Positions 18,476-26,859 of a stretch of DNA of 64,000 bases are shown here, one piece after another. Source of the DNA: UBA4636 sp963650915 (GTDB lineage: Bacteria; Bacillota; Clostridia; Christensenellales; Borkfalkiaceae); the NCBI GenBank assembly GCA_963650915.1, contig CAVJMJ010000002.1:62001-126000 (forward strand). Direction: 5' to 3'. How positions within the stretch are numbered: the stretch's first letter is position 1; every line of letters starts with the position of its first letter. A program made the translations under genes and the position numbers. The notes below the pieces were generated by a model, which saw nothing but the letters and a program-made list of their open reading frames with translations, made no database searches and was not told the origin of the DNA.

Positions 18476-19087
18476 TTACTTTGTAACTACCACCTGACAA
18501 TATCTGATTATTTTATCGTCTAATTTATAACCCTTTTTGAAAACCGTCTTAACTAAGTTGGGGCTTTCGCCTTCTTGTGCTTCAACGGTATGAATTGCTT
18601 CGCAAGTGTCGGGGTTGAACACTTCACCGACGGGGTTTATCGTTTCGACGCCCATCGATTTAAGCGAATCGCTAAATTGCCTTGCAATCAAATTTACGCC
18701 TTCCCGAGTTTTTTCGTCAAGGTCGGTTGAAAGCGCGCGTTCGATACTGTCGCCGATAACCAAAATATTCAAAATAGTATCTTTCTTGCCGTCGTAATAA
18801 GCGGTTTTTCTCGTTTCCGAATTTCGTTTTTTGAAATTTTCGAATTCGGCAACTGAGCGATACCATTTATCCTTAAAATCGGCGCTCTCGCCTTTTGTTT
18901 TATCTAAAGCCTCTTTAAGGTCGGAAAGTTCGGTCAAATTTTTTTCGCTTTCCGAAAGAGTTTCTTTCAAAACCTTTCTTAATTCTTCGATCGATAGCGA
19001 ATCAACGTCTAAAGGACAATTTTTATCGCAATTTTCTTGACTTTCCGCCTTATCGGCAGTTTTACTTTTTAATTCTTCCTTTTTCAT
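18476..19087 (-). CDS. grpE: Nucleotide exchange factor GrpE
   Basis: This 203-residue protein releases ADP from DnaK. A charged, coiled-coil N-terminal half (about 30-110) leads into the conserved WYRSVAEFENFKKR segment. The C-terminal beta domain has INPVGEVFNPDTCEAIHTV and GYKLDDKIIRYCQVVV. It starts five bases after the hrcA stop, so the two are co-transcribed. Confidence 0.96.
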   Translation of the reverse strand: MKKEELKSKTADKAESQENCDKNCPLDVDSLSIEELRKVLKETLSESEKNLTELSDLKEALDKTKGESADFKDKWYRSVAEFENFKKRNSETRKTAYYDGKKDTILNILVIGDSIERALSTDLDEKTREGVNLIARQFSDSLKSMGVETINPVGEVFNPDTCEAIHTVEAQEGESPNLVKTVFKKGYKLDDKIIRYCQVVVTK

Positions 19088-19092
19088 TACGA

Positions 19093-20109
19093 TTACCTTT
19101 TTGTTAAAATTGTTTCGATAAACCTACCGACGTTTTCGAGGACGGAAACGACCTTCTTGTAGTCCATTCTCGTCGGACCAATTACGCCGTAGGTAGCGAT
19201 TTCTCTTCCGTTTGCCGTATAAGTCGCGGTAACAAGCGAGCAATCGTCGGGGATTTCCTCGTACCCGTCGGCGCCGATTTTTACGTTGACTTTTACGCCC
19301 TTGTTGCCTGACAAAAGATTGAAAACTTTATCTTTTTTGGTAACGACGGACATAAACTCGCGAATTTTATCGACGTCGGCGTATTCAGGGTGAGAAAGTA
19401 TTTTTTCTTCGCCGTTGATTACGACCTCTTCGTTTTTAGTTACGTAATTTTTCAAAGCGTCGATTACGGCGAGGAAAACTGCTTTGTAACCTTTGAAAGC
19501 ATCGTCGATAATCAAACCGCTGTCGCAAACTTCCGCAAAGGTTTTACCCACGAAAAACTGACCTAAAAGTTCGTTTGCGTTATCTAAACTTTCGTCGGGC
19601 AAATCCTTCGGAATAGTAATAACGTTATCTTTTAAAAGTTTATTATCGGTAACGATTACCAAAAGCGCACCGTCGTCTTTAAAACGGAAAAGTTTGATAT
19701 TCCGTATTACCTCGTTTAAATCGTGCGAGGTAACCGCAAGCGAAGTGTATTCGGTAAGTTCGGAAATAACCTTTGCCGTGTTTTTTACGATTTGTTCTAT
19801 ATCGTTGGTCTTTTCCACGAAAAGTTTTTCGATGTAGTCAAGGTCTTCCGCCTTTAAATCATCGGTTTCCATGAGTTCGGAAACGTACAATTTATAGGCT
19901 TCCTTTGACGGCACACGCCCTGCCGAAGTATGCGGTTGATATAAATAACCGAGTTCTTCGAGCGAGGACAATTCGCTTCTTACCGTTGCGGAACTTATCG
20001 TCGTAAGGTATTTTTCGGTAATGCTTCGCGAAGATACCGGCGTAGCGGTTTCGATGTAGTCGTCAACGACTAATTTCAATATCTTCTTTTTTCTGTCTGA
20101 TAGTTCCAT
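19093..20109 (-). CDS. hrcA: Heat-inducible transcription repressor HrcA
   Basis: HrcA binds CIRCE and represses class I heat-shock genes. The winged-helix N terminus reads MELSDRKKKILKLVVDDYIE followed by TPVSSRSITEKY. The conserved ATVRSELSSLEELGYLYQPH and HTSAGRVPS regions follow, then the GAF-like and insertion domains. ATG 20109 gives the N terminus usual for HrcA and has a GGAG 12 bases upstream. An in-frame ATG at 20127 would add six residues but has CIRCE where its ribosome site should be. As the first gene of the operon it controls its own expression. Confidence 0.95.
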   Translation of the reverse strand: MELSDRKKKILKLVVDDYIETATPVSSRSITEKYLTTISSATVRSELSSLEELGYLYQPHTSAGRVPSKEAYKLYVSELMETDDLKAEDLDYIEKLFVEKTNDIEQIVKNTAKVISELTEYTSLAVTSHDLNEVIRNIKLFRFKDDGALLVIVTDNKLLKDNVITIPKDLPDESLDNANELLGQFFVGKTFAEVCDSGLIIDDAFKGYKAVFLAVIDALKNYVTKNEEVVINGEEKILSHPEYADVDKIREFMSVVTKKDKVFNLLSGNKGVKVNVKIGADGYEEIPDDCSLVTATYTANGREIATYGVIGPTRMDYKKVVSVLENVGRFIETILTKR

Positions 20110-20136
20110 ATCGTTGGCAAACTCCATTCAAGAGTG

Positions 20137-20163
20137 TTAGCACTCAATCACCTTGATTGCTAA
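20137..20163 (-). promoter_or_regulatory. CIRCE operator
   Basis: TTAGCACTC, nine bases, then GATTGCTAA. The established CIRCE consensus is TTAGCACTC-N9-GAGTGCTAA, so one base of the right arm deviates. It lies just downstream of a SigA-type promoter and ahead of hrcA, exactly where HrcA would block transcription. Confidence 0.92.
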
Positions 20164-20174
20164 ATTCTGTACAT

Positions 20175-20203
20175 ATTCTACTACTATATTTTTTGCATGT
20201 CAA
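20175..20203 (-). promoter_or_regulatory. SigA-type promoter of the hrcA operon
   Basis: On the minus strand TTGACA (20198-20203), a 17-base gap and TAGAAT (20175-20180), immediately followed by CIRCE. This is the standard arrangement of a CIRCE-controlled promoter. Confidence 0.85.
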
Positions 20204-20351
20204 GAATTTTTTACTATTTTTTAATAATTTTTTTAAAAAATTTTTTTGAGGGAAAATCACGTCGCGCGACCATATATTATTTATTGCATACGCGCGCGAT
20301 ATATTAGACCGAAATATTACGATATACTAGTTCGATATATTCGGTAAAAGA

Positions 20352-20379
20352 CAAAAAAATAACGCCCGACCGTGCGGGC
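20352..20379 (-). terminator. Terminator after folA
   Basis: GCCCG and CGGGC pair around a short loop (about 20364-20379), and on the minus strand a run of seven T follows (20352-20358). It ends the valS-to-folA transcript. The 20204-20351 stretch upstream of it holds alternating CG/TA runs and no gene. Confidence 0.7.
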
Positions 20380-20409
20380 AAAATATTTTTTAATAATGAA
20401 GTTTAATTT

Positions 20410-20910
20410 TTAATAAATTTTAGGCGATAAATTTTCGTAGAGGGAAAAACGAAATTTTGTATCGTTAAAATTCTTAATCTCGGACAAATACCTTTTTTCG
20501 TAGTTTGAATTTTCGGATAGATTTTCAAAAAAGACGGTGGCACCTCCGTCGGAATAAACTTCGGTTACGTAAACGTTTTTAACGTACGGCAACATGGTTT
20601 TATAGAACATGCCACCGCCGATAACGAAAATATCGTCGTCATCGTAATTTTTTAAGGCAAGAAAAAGTTCGTCTAAAGAATGAACGACAATAAGATCAGA
20701 TCTTTCTACGCCGGTCGGCGCAAGAACTATATTTACTCTGTTTTTTAGCGGTGCGGAATTCGGCAAAGACAAAAGAGTGTTATATCCCATGCAAACGACT
20801 TTGTTTTTCGTCATGGTTTTGAAATAATTCATATCTTCGGGAATGTTAAAAAGCAAACCGTTATTCTTGCCTATTCCCCATTTATTGTCTACGGCAACGA
20901 TTATATTCAT
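20410..20910 (-). CDS. folA: Dihydrofolate reductase
   Basis: The protein has 166 residues, normal for DHFR, which regenerates tetrahydrofolate with NADPH. The N terminus MNIIVAVDNKWGIGKNNGLL and the following IPEDMNYFK carry the usual substrate-pocket acid. The nucleotide-binding parts VCMGYNTLLSLP and IFVIGGGMFYKTML are also present. Its start directly abuts the thyA stop (one-base overlap), the common thyA-folA pair in which the dihydrofolate made by ThyA is recycled. Confidence 0.95.
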   Translation of the reverse strand: MNIIVAVDNKWGIGKNNGLLFNIPEDMNYFKTMTKNKVVCMGYNTLLSLPNSAPLKNRVNIVLAPTGVERSDLIVVHSLDELFLALKNYDDDDIFVIGGGMFYKTMLPYVKNVYVTEVYSDGGATVFFENLSENSNYEKRYLSEIKNFNDTKFRFSLYENLSPKIY

Positions 20911-21740
20911 TAAATTGCAACCTCTAATTTATCGGTAAGCGGAGTGCATTTGTAATCGATAAGTTCAAAGTCATCGACTTTAAAATCGTAAAAATCGGTA
21001 ACTTTTCGCTTTAAAACCAATTTCGGAGCCTCATATTGAGAATTATCGAACATTTTTAATAAAATAGGCTCGTGTCTGTCGTAAATATGCGCATCTGCGA
21101 TTACATGCACCAATTCCCCCGGCTCGAAACCGCTAACTTGAGCAAGCATTATAAGCAAAATCGAATATTGAACGACGTTCCAATTATTTGCAACGACCAT
21201 ATCGTTGGAACGTTGATTTAAAATGCCGTTTAATTTATTACCCGTGACGTTAAAGGTCATCGAATAGGCGCAGGGGTACAAATTCATTTCGTTAAGGTCG
21301 GCAAAATTATAAATATTGGTCATAATTCTTCTCGACGCGGGGTTGTTTTTTAAATCGTAAATTACCCTGTCGACTTGATCGAATTCGCCTTCTTTGTATT
21401 TGTGCTTGACGCCTAACTGGTAACCGTAAGCCTTCCCTATCGAGCCATTTTCGTCAGCCCAACTGTCCCATATGTGGCTATGTAAGTCGTGAACGTTATT
21501 TGACTTTTTTTGCCAAATCCATAAAAGTTCGTCGACGCAGGATTTGAAAAAAGTTTTTCTTATGGTTAAAATAGGAAATTCTTTTGATAAATCGTACCTA
21601 TTGACGATGCAAAATTTCTTTTTTGTGTGTGCGGGCGTTCCGTCTTCCCAATGCGGACGAACTTTTAAATTTTCGTCGGAACATCCGTTTTCGAGTATAT
21701 CTTTACAATTTTGTATAAAAACTTTATCGGCGTAACTCAT
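20910..21740 (-). CDS. thyA: Thymidylate synthase
   Basis: This 276-residue enzyme methylates dUMP to dTMP using methylenetetrahydrofolate. The catalytic cysteine is in NLYPCAYSMTFN and the substrate-binding block follows as NQRSNDMVVANNWNVVQYS. DAHIYDRHEP near the C terminus is also typical. The sequence is divergent from Escherichia coli ThyA (YPCAYS instead of PPCHTL), as in a branch found in Clostridia. It is followed directly by folA. Confidence 0.94.
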   Translation of the reverse strand: MSYADKVFIQNCKDILENGCSDENLKVRPHWEDGTPAHTKKKFCIVNRYDLSKEFPILTIRKTFFKSCVDELLWIWQKKSNNVHDLHSHIWDSWADENGSIGKAYGYQLGVKHKYKEGEFDQVDRVIYDLKNNPASRRIMTNIYNFADLNEMNLYPCAYSMTFNVTGNKLNGILNQRSNDMVVANNWNVVQYSILLIMLAQVSGFEPGELVHVIADAHIYDRHEPILLKMFDNSQYEAPKLVLKRKVTDFYDFKVDDFELIDYKCTPLTDKLEVAI

Positions 21741-21757
21741 AACTTACCTTTTGCACA

Positions 21758-22540
21758 CTAAAAAGCGTCCTTTTGTTTTTTTGAAAATTTAGATGCGATT
21801 ATTTTCGCTTGCAACCTATACGGCGTTATTTTTGAAAAGAAGTAAACGATTTTATTGTATAGCCCCGGGATATATTTACGTTTTTTCTTTTTTAACGCTT
21901 TTATGCTTTTCGATACTACGTATTCGGGTGATTTTGAAGATAATTTCCCGGTAAGACCTTGCTTTTCAATGTCTTTTATTACGTCGGGACGGGTGGGAAC
22001 CGAGCCCGGCATAACGGTCAAAAAATTTACGTCTTTGTACTCGTAACGTATTCCGTCGAAAAAGTTAATCAACGCCGACTTTGTTGCCGAATACAAAGCA
22101 AAATAAGGCATCGGCGTTGCACCGCACATCGAAGATATTGTCAATACTTCAAAATTTTCGGCACGATTGTCAAGCGCAAATTTCGTAAGAGAGACCACCG
22201 AGGAAAAATTAACGTTTATCTGAAAATCGATTTTTGACTGAGTGTACGCAGAAAAAGGCATTTGCGTATCCACGCCCGCAACGTTTATAAGCCGTTTAAA
22301 TTTAATGTCAAGTTCGCTAATTTCCTTATATGCGCGAATTCTGTCGCTATCGTCGGAAAGATCGCACTTGATCAAAATAACGTCGGATTTTGTATTAAGA
22401 GAATTAAGTTCTTCTTTTAAAGTATTTAATTTATCTAAGGAACGACCGAGTAAAACAAGATTTTCGCCTTGCTTAATTTGGTTTAAAACGAAGGCTTTAC
22501 CTATTACACCCGTGGCACCGCTTATAATTACGTAGTTCAT
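21758..22540 (-). CDS. Short-chain dehydrogenase/reductase
   Basis: This is a 260-residue classical SDR with a Rossmann fold. The N-terminal cofactor motif is SGATGVIGKAF, NVAGVD replaces the usual NNAG, and the catalytic Ser and YxxxK are in ISSMCG and YSATKSA. The C terminus has a hydrophobic, lysine-rich segment (YNKIVYFFSKITPY), suggesting membrane association as in some acyl- or lipid-processing SDRs. The substrate is not evident. It lies between sigK and thyA on the same strand, 17 bases ahead of thyA. Confidence 0.85.
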   Translation of the reverse strand: MNYVIISGATGVIGKAFVLNQIKQGENLVLLGRSLDKLNTLKEELNSLNTKSDVILIKCDLSDDSDRIRAYKEISELDIKFKRLINVAGVDTQMPFSAYTQSKIDFQINVNFSSVVSLTKFALDNRAENFEVLTISSMCGATPMPYFALYSATKSALINFFDGIRYEYKDVNFLTVMPGSVPTRPDVIKDIEKQGLTGKLSSKSPEYVVSKSIKALKKKKRKYIPGLYNKIVYFFSKITPYRLQAKIIASKFSKKQKDAF

Positions 22541-22591
22541 AAAATATTTAAAAATATTAGATTTTATCGGACATTTTTAATTGTTTTACAA

Positions 22592-23293
22592 TTATGACAT
22601 AAAGGATTTCAAATAAGATTCGTCTTTTTTCAAGACCTCTATAACCTTTTTTTCGATACGGCTGACGTAAGACCTCGAAATCTTTAAAAGGCTTGCTACT
22701 TCTCGTTGCGGTAAAGGTACTCCGTTTAATAAACCATACCGCAAAACGATAATTTTATATTCTCTGTCGCTTAGTTTTTTCTTTAAGTATTTTTGAAGTG
22801 CCAAACTGGAAGCACGTTTTTCGATGCACTCGATAACGCTTTCGTCGCCGTCCGATAAAAGGTCTATAAGCGTCAATTCGTTTCCGTCTTTATCAGTACC
22901 GATAACCTCGTTGATTGAAAGATCGCCCGAGCGTTTTTTATTCGACCTTAGAAGCATTAAAATTTCGTTTTCGATGCATCTTGCGGTGTATGTTGCAAGT
23001 TGGGTACCTTTATCGGGTTCAAAAGTCGATATGGCTTTAACAAGACCTACGGTTCCTACCGAGATTAAATCGTCCATGTCTTCGGAACCGTGATATTTTT
23101 TAGCGATATGGGCAACGAGCCTTAAGTTATGGCTAATGAGTTTTTCTTTCGCCTTTTCGTCGCCCGATTTCAAAGCAATAAGGCAGGCTTTTTCTTCCTC
23201 CTTGCTAAGAGGCTTAGGAAAAGCGTCTTTATTGAACGACGAGCAAAAGAAAACGCATTTACTTATAATAAAAGCAATAAAATCCCAAAACAT
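22592..23293 (-). CDS. sigK: Sporulation sigma factor SigK-type
   Basis: This 233-residue SigK/SigE-type sigma factor directs late mother-cell sporulation transcription in spore formers. The first 20 residues are hydrophobic (FWDFIAFIISKCVFFCSSF), like the pro-sequence removed from pro-SigK. The core then runs AFPKPLSKEEE, NLRLVAHIAKKYHG (region 2), GTDKDGNELTLIDLL and a region 4 HTH with LPQREVASLLKISRSYVSRI. The reading frame is uninterrupted, with no skin-type insertion. The gene lies 52 bases behind trhP in a housekeeping operon, so it may also have its own promoter. Confidence 0.88.
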   Translation of the reverse strand: MFWDFIAFIISKCVFFCSSFNKDAFPKPLSKEEEKACLIALKSGDEKAKEKLISHNLRLVAHIAKKYHGSEDMDDLISVGTVGLVKAISTFEPDKGTQLATYTARCIENEILMLLRSNKKRSGDLSINEVIGTDKDGNELTLIDLLSDGDESVIECIEKRASSLALQKYLKKKLSDREYKIIVLRYGLLNGVPLPQREVASLLKISRSYVSRIEKKVIEVLKKDESYLKSFMS

Positions 23294-23344
23294 AAAAATG
23301 ACGTCCTAAGGTCAACTTATGTCGAATTTTGTCGCTTTATTCGA

Positions 23345-24562
23345 TTATTTTCTTAAAATATCGCCTTTATTTAACTTAACGTCGGTTTTAAGAAAAAGTT
23401 TTTGTTGTACGAGTTTAGCGTCGAAAACCTCGTTTCCGCTTTCGTCTTGCATTTTTGATACGACGATAGTTTTGTTAAAACTACTCGTTGGAGATAAAAC
23501 TTCGAGCATATCCCCTTCTTTAAAGCGGTTACGCATTTCTATAACGGCAGTTTTCGTTTCCTCGTCGTAATCTAAAACGACGGCGGTAAAAGCCTTGTCT
23601 CCTACCGATTGAGAATCGGCATAATTTACGGTTTGCGAATTTTCACCAAGGCAAAAAGCCGTTGTAAATGCGCGATGATTTGTTTTTAAAATTTCGCGTT
23701 CAAATAAAGGGTTCTCTTTATAAGACGAACCTTTTTTGTAAAACTCGTCAATGGCGCGCCTGTATGCGTTTACCACGGTCGCAACGTAATATTCGCTTTT
23801 CATTCTACCTTCGATTTTAAGCGAAGTAATGCCGGCGTCGTACATTTTATCGAGGTAAGAAATCATATTAAGGTCCTTACTGTTAAGTAAGTATGTGCCC
23901 TTTTCGTCCTCGGTTATATCGTAATAATCACCGTCGGAATTCTTTTCGCGCAAGGAATAGTTCCATCTGCACGCTTGCACGCATTCCCCTCTATTGGACG
24001 AACGATTTGAAAAATAATCGGACAAAAGACACCTTCCGCTATAAGAAATGCACATTGCACCGTGGCAAAAAGTTTCAATTTCAACGTCGTCGGGTAAATA
24101 ATCGCGTATCTCTCTTATCTCGTTTAAACTTAACTCACGCGCGAGAATAATTCGCTTTGCACCCATGTCCGCCCAAAATTTAGCCGAATACTTGTTAAGC
24201 GTATTGGCTTGGGTGGAAACGTGAACGGCAAGGTTCGGGCAAGATTTTAACGCAACAGAAATAACACCCGGATCGGATGCTATAACTGCGTCGACTTTTA
24301 TAGATTCAAGATATTTAAAATAATCGCTTAAATAGGTAAAGTCGGCGTTTTTTGCAAAAATATTTGCGGTAACGTAAATTTTTTTACCCTTTTCGTGTGC
24401 AAAATTTACCGCATTAGCAAGTTCGTCTTCGCTAAAATTATCCGAATACGCCCTGAGCGAAAAATTTTTACCGCCGAGATAGACTGCGTCTGCGCCGAAA
24501 TACAAAGCGGTCTGCATTTTGTTAAAGTTACCGCTCGGCGCAAGTAATTCAAATTTTTTCAT
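23345..24562 (-). CDS. trhP: U32-family tRNA hydroxylation protein TrhP
   Basis: The 405-residue U32 'peptidase' family member has the cysteine cluster of the family: CHGAMCISYSGRCLLSDYF followed by GECVQACRW, probably an iron-sulphur site. The N-terminal TIM barrel starts LLAPSGNFNKMQTALYFGAD. In Bacillus subtilis and Escherichia coli, U32 proteins of this group hydroxylate U34 of tRNA (ho5U). The gene overlaps trmR by four bases, and the TrmR product methylates ho5U to mo5U, so the pair forms a pathway. Bacillus has two such proteins (YrrN/YrrO); here a single one is present. Confidence 0.85.
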   Translation of the reverse strand: MKKFELLAPSGNFNKMQTALYFGADAVYLGGKNFSLRAYSDNFSEDELANAVNFAHEKGKKIYVTANIFAKNADFTYLSDYFKYLESIKVDAVIASDPGVISVALKSCPNLAVHVSTQANTLNKYSAKFWADMGAKRIILARELSLNEIREIRDYLPDDVEIETFCHGAMCISYSGRCLLSDYFSNRSSNRGECVQACRWNYSLREKNSDGDYYDITEDEKGTYLLNSKDLNMISYLDKMYDAGITSLKIEGRMKSEYYVATVVNAYRRAIDEFYKKGSSYKENPLFEREILKTNHRAFTTAFCLGENSQTVNYADSQSVGDKAFTAVVLDYDEETKTAVIEMRNRFKEGDMLEVLSPTSSFNKTIVVSKMQDESGNEVFDAKLVQQKLFLKTDVKLNKGDILRK

Positions 24563-25176
24563 TTTTTATATGCTTTCAATATTCCGTCGCCCTTTTCGTA
24601 AATGGAGCAAACGAAGTTTTCGTCGGAAATCAAATCGCCCAAAAAGGCCCTCATATTTCTGACTATCGTGTTATCCCTATGCCCGTATTTTATTCCGCCG
24701 TCGATAAAACCGCGGAATAATACGTTGTCTGCAAACAGAACTCCCCCGTGCGATAAAAGACGCTTGATTTCGGGTAAATAATCGTAATACCTCGCTTTTG
24801 CTCCGTCGAGAAAAATAAAATCGTAAGTTCCTTCCAAAAATCTTATAATGTCCCCTGCATCTCCGAGATATTGTTTGACTCTCGAAGATAACCCGAAATC
24901 GGAAAAGGTTTTTATTGCGGTATTATAACTGTCTTCGTCTTTCTCGATTGTGGTAAGAACGATGTCGTCGTGCGCAAAAAGCATTGCCGAACCGCTTATA
25001 CCGACTGCAGTGCCGATTTCGAGAATATTTTTTGGGTGCTTTATCGAAACAGTTAAAATAAGTTCGTTTAAAGTTTCGAATAAAGCGGTCGGTATTCCTT
25101 TTTCTCTGAAACTTTTGGAAAGTTCTAATATACGCTTATCCGTATTAGGAATAATTTTGTCTTCAAATTTAATCAT
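24559..25176 (-). CDS. trmR: tRNA 5-hydroxyuridine methyltransferase TrmR (class I O-methyltransferase)
   Basis: The 205-residue SAM-dependent O-methyltransferase has the SAM-binding motif ILEIGTAVGISGSAML, an acidic TTIEKDEDSY and the catalytic/metal region IFLDGAKARYYDYL with FADNVLFRG. This matches the YrrM family, shown in Bacillus subtilis to make 5-methoxyuridine at tRNA position 34. Start and stop overlap rnj and trhP by four bases each, arguing for one transcript and coupled translation. Confidence 0.85.
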   Translation of the reverse strand: MIKFEDKIIPNTDKRILELSKSFREKGIPTALFETLNELILTVSIKHPKNILEIGTAVGISGSAMLFAHDDIVLTTIEKDEDSYNTAIKTFSDFGLSSRVKQYLGDAGDIIRFLEGTYDFIFLDGAKARYYDYLPEIKRLLSHGGVLFADNVLFRGFIDGGIKYGHRDNTIVRNMRAFLGDLISDENFVCSIYEKGDGILKAYKK

Positions 25177-26825
25177 ATTTCGGTGATTACGGGCAAAATC
25201 ATAGGATTATTCATGGTTTTACGCATAACGAAAGTCCGTATAGCCGACCTGATTTTGTTTTTGACTTCCATCGTGTCGCCTAAAGCCTTCATATCGAAAC
25301 TTTGAACAGTCCTCGTAACCAAATCCTTTATATCTTCAGTTTGCTCTTCCGACAAAACGACGCCTTTTGAAATAACGTCGGGGCGTTGCAACAATTCACC
25401 GCTTTCCGACGAAATGCAACAAAGTGCGATGACAAGCCCGTCCTCGGCTAAATGCAATCTATCTCTGACGTAAGTGGTGGAATCGTCAATTTGCAACCCG
25501 TCGACGAACCTCGAACCGGCGTGGAATTTATCGCCTAAGCGCATGGTTTTCGAGGTAAGCATAACGGTATCGCCTATATCGGGTATAAGCATCTGATAGT
25601 CTTTCATGCCGAGTTCTTTCGTAAGCATAACGTGCTTTTTAAGATGCCTGTATTCTCCGTGCACGGGAATAAAAAACTTGGGTTTAATTAAAGAATGCAT
25701 TATCTTTAATTCTTCCTGACAGGCGTGACCGGATACGTGAATGTTTTCGATAGATTCGTAAATTACTTCGGCACCTTTACGATACAATTTATTGATAACG
25801 TCGAAAATGGATTTTTCGTTCCCCGGGATGGGGCTTGCCGAAATGATTATCGTATCGTTTTTACCGATTGAAACTTGGGGATAATCGTCGCCCGCCATAC
25901 GGGTTAAAACGCTCATCGGTTCGCCTTGCGTTCCGGTAGAAATTATTACGAGGTCTTTATCGGGAATATTTTTAATTTTGTCGATATCGACCAAAATTCC
26001 CGACGGAACTTCAAGTTCACCGATACTCTGTGCGGCTTCGGTAACTTTTAACATGGATCTACCGGAAAGAGCGACTTTGCGTTTGTTTTTTGCCGCAATT
26101 TTCAATATTTGTTGTATTCTGTTTACGTTGGAGGAAAATGTAGCGATAATTATTCTGCGCTTGGCGTTTGTATGGAAAAGTCTTTCAAGTGTTTCCGAAA
26201 CTACCATTTCGCTCATCGTGTATCCGGGGCGTTCGACGTTTGTCGATTCGCACATTAAAAGCAAAACGCCCTTTTTGCCGATTTCAGAAAGCCTCGAAAA
26301 GTCCATCATTTCGCCGTTTGGTGAAGTCATGTCGATTTTAAAGTCGCCCGAATGAACGACCACTCCGACCGGTGTCGTAACAGATAACGCGCAAGCACCC
26401 GCTATCGAGTGGTTTACCGTTATAAATTCCACCTCGAAGCACCCTGCGGTGATCTTATCGCGAGGTTTTACGCGCTTTAACTTGTAGTTGGATATTTTTG
26501 CCTCTTTCAATTTTGTTTCGAGCAAGGCAAGGGTCATTTTCGTACCGAAAACAGGTGCGCAGATTTCACGCAACAAGTAAGGTACCCCGCCGATATGATC
26601 TTCATGCCCGTGGGTTAAAAAAATGCCTCTTATTCTGTCTTTATTCTCTTGTAAATAAGTCGTATCGGGTATAACGAGGTCAATACCGGGCATATCTTGC
26701 GACGGAAAGGTCAGACCCGCGTCGATAACGATTATGTCTTTGCCGAATTCGAGGGCGGTCATGTTTTTGCCGATTTCACCGACACCGCCCAAGAAACGAA
26801 CGTTTAAGGTTTTTTGATTTTTCAT
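25173..26825 (-). CDS. rnj: Ribonuclease J
   Basis: This is a 550-residue metallo-beta-lactamase/beta-CASP ribonuclease with 5'-to-3' exonuclease and endonuclease activity in mRNA and rRNA processing. The zinc motif is FLTHGHEDHIGG, a second motif is VNHSIAGACAL, and the beta-CASP part includes GTQGEPMSVL and VHVSGHACQEEL. PVHGEYRHL is a J-type hallmark. It lies 34 bases behind valS. Only one RNase J is seen here, whereas Bacillus has J1 and J2. Confidence 0.95.
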   Translation of the reverse strand: MKNQKTLNVRFLGGVGEIGKNMTALEFGKDIIVIDAGLTFPSQDMPGIDLVIPDTTYLQENKDRIRGIFLTHGHEDHIGGVPYLLREICAPVFGTKMTLALLETKLKEAKISNYKLKRVKPRDKITAGCFEVEFITVNHSIAGACALSVTTPVGVVVHSGDFKIDMTSPNGEMMDFSRLSEIGKKGVLLLMCESTNVERPGYTMSEMVVSETLERLFHTNAKRRIIIATFSSNVNRIQQILKIAAKNKRKVALSGRSMLKVTEAAQSIGELEVPSGILVDIDKIKNIPDKDLVIISTGTQGEPMSVLTRMAGDDYPQVSIGKNDTIIISASPIPGNEKSIFDVINKLYRKGAEVIYESIENIHVSGHACQEELKIMHSLIKPKFFIPVHGEYRHLKKHVMLTKELGMKDYQMLIPDIGDTVMLTSKTMRLGDKFHAGSRFVDGLQIDDSTTYVRDRLHLAEDGLVIALCCISSESGELLQRPDVISKGVVLSEEQTEDIKDLVTRTVQSFDMKALGDTMEVKNKIRSAIRTFVMRKTMNNPMILPVITEI

Positions 26826-26859
26826 TTATTTCCTTGAAAGTAGCTTTCTGCTACTAAAT

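Noticed and set aside
20110..20127. HrcA start at 20127
   Set aside because: CIRCE occupies the place of its ribosome site, and the downstream ATG gives the family N terminus.
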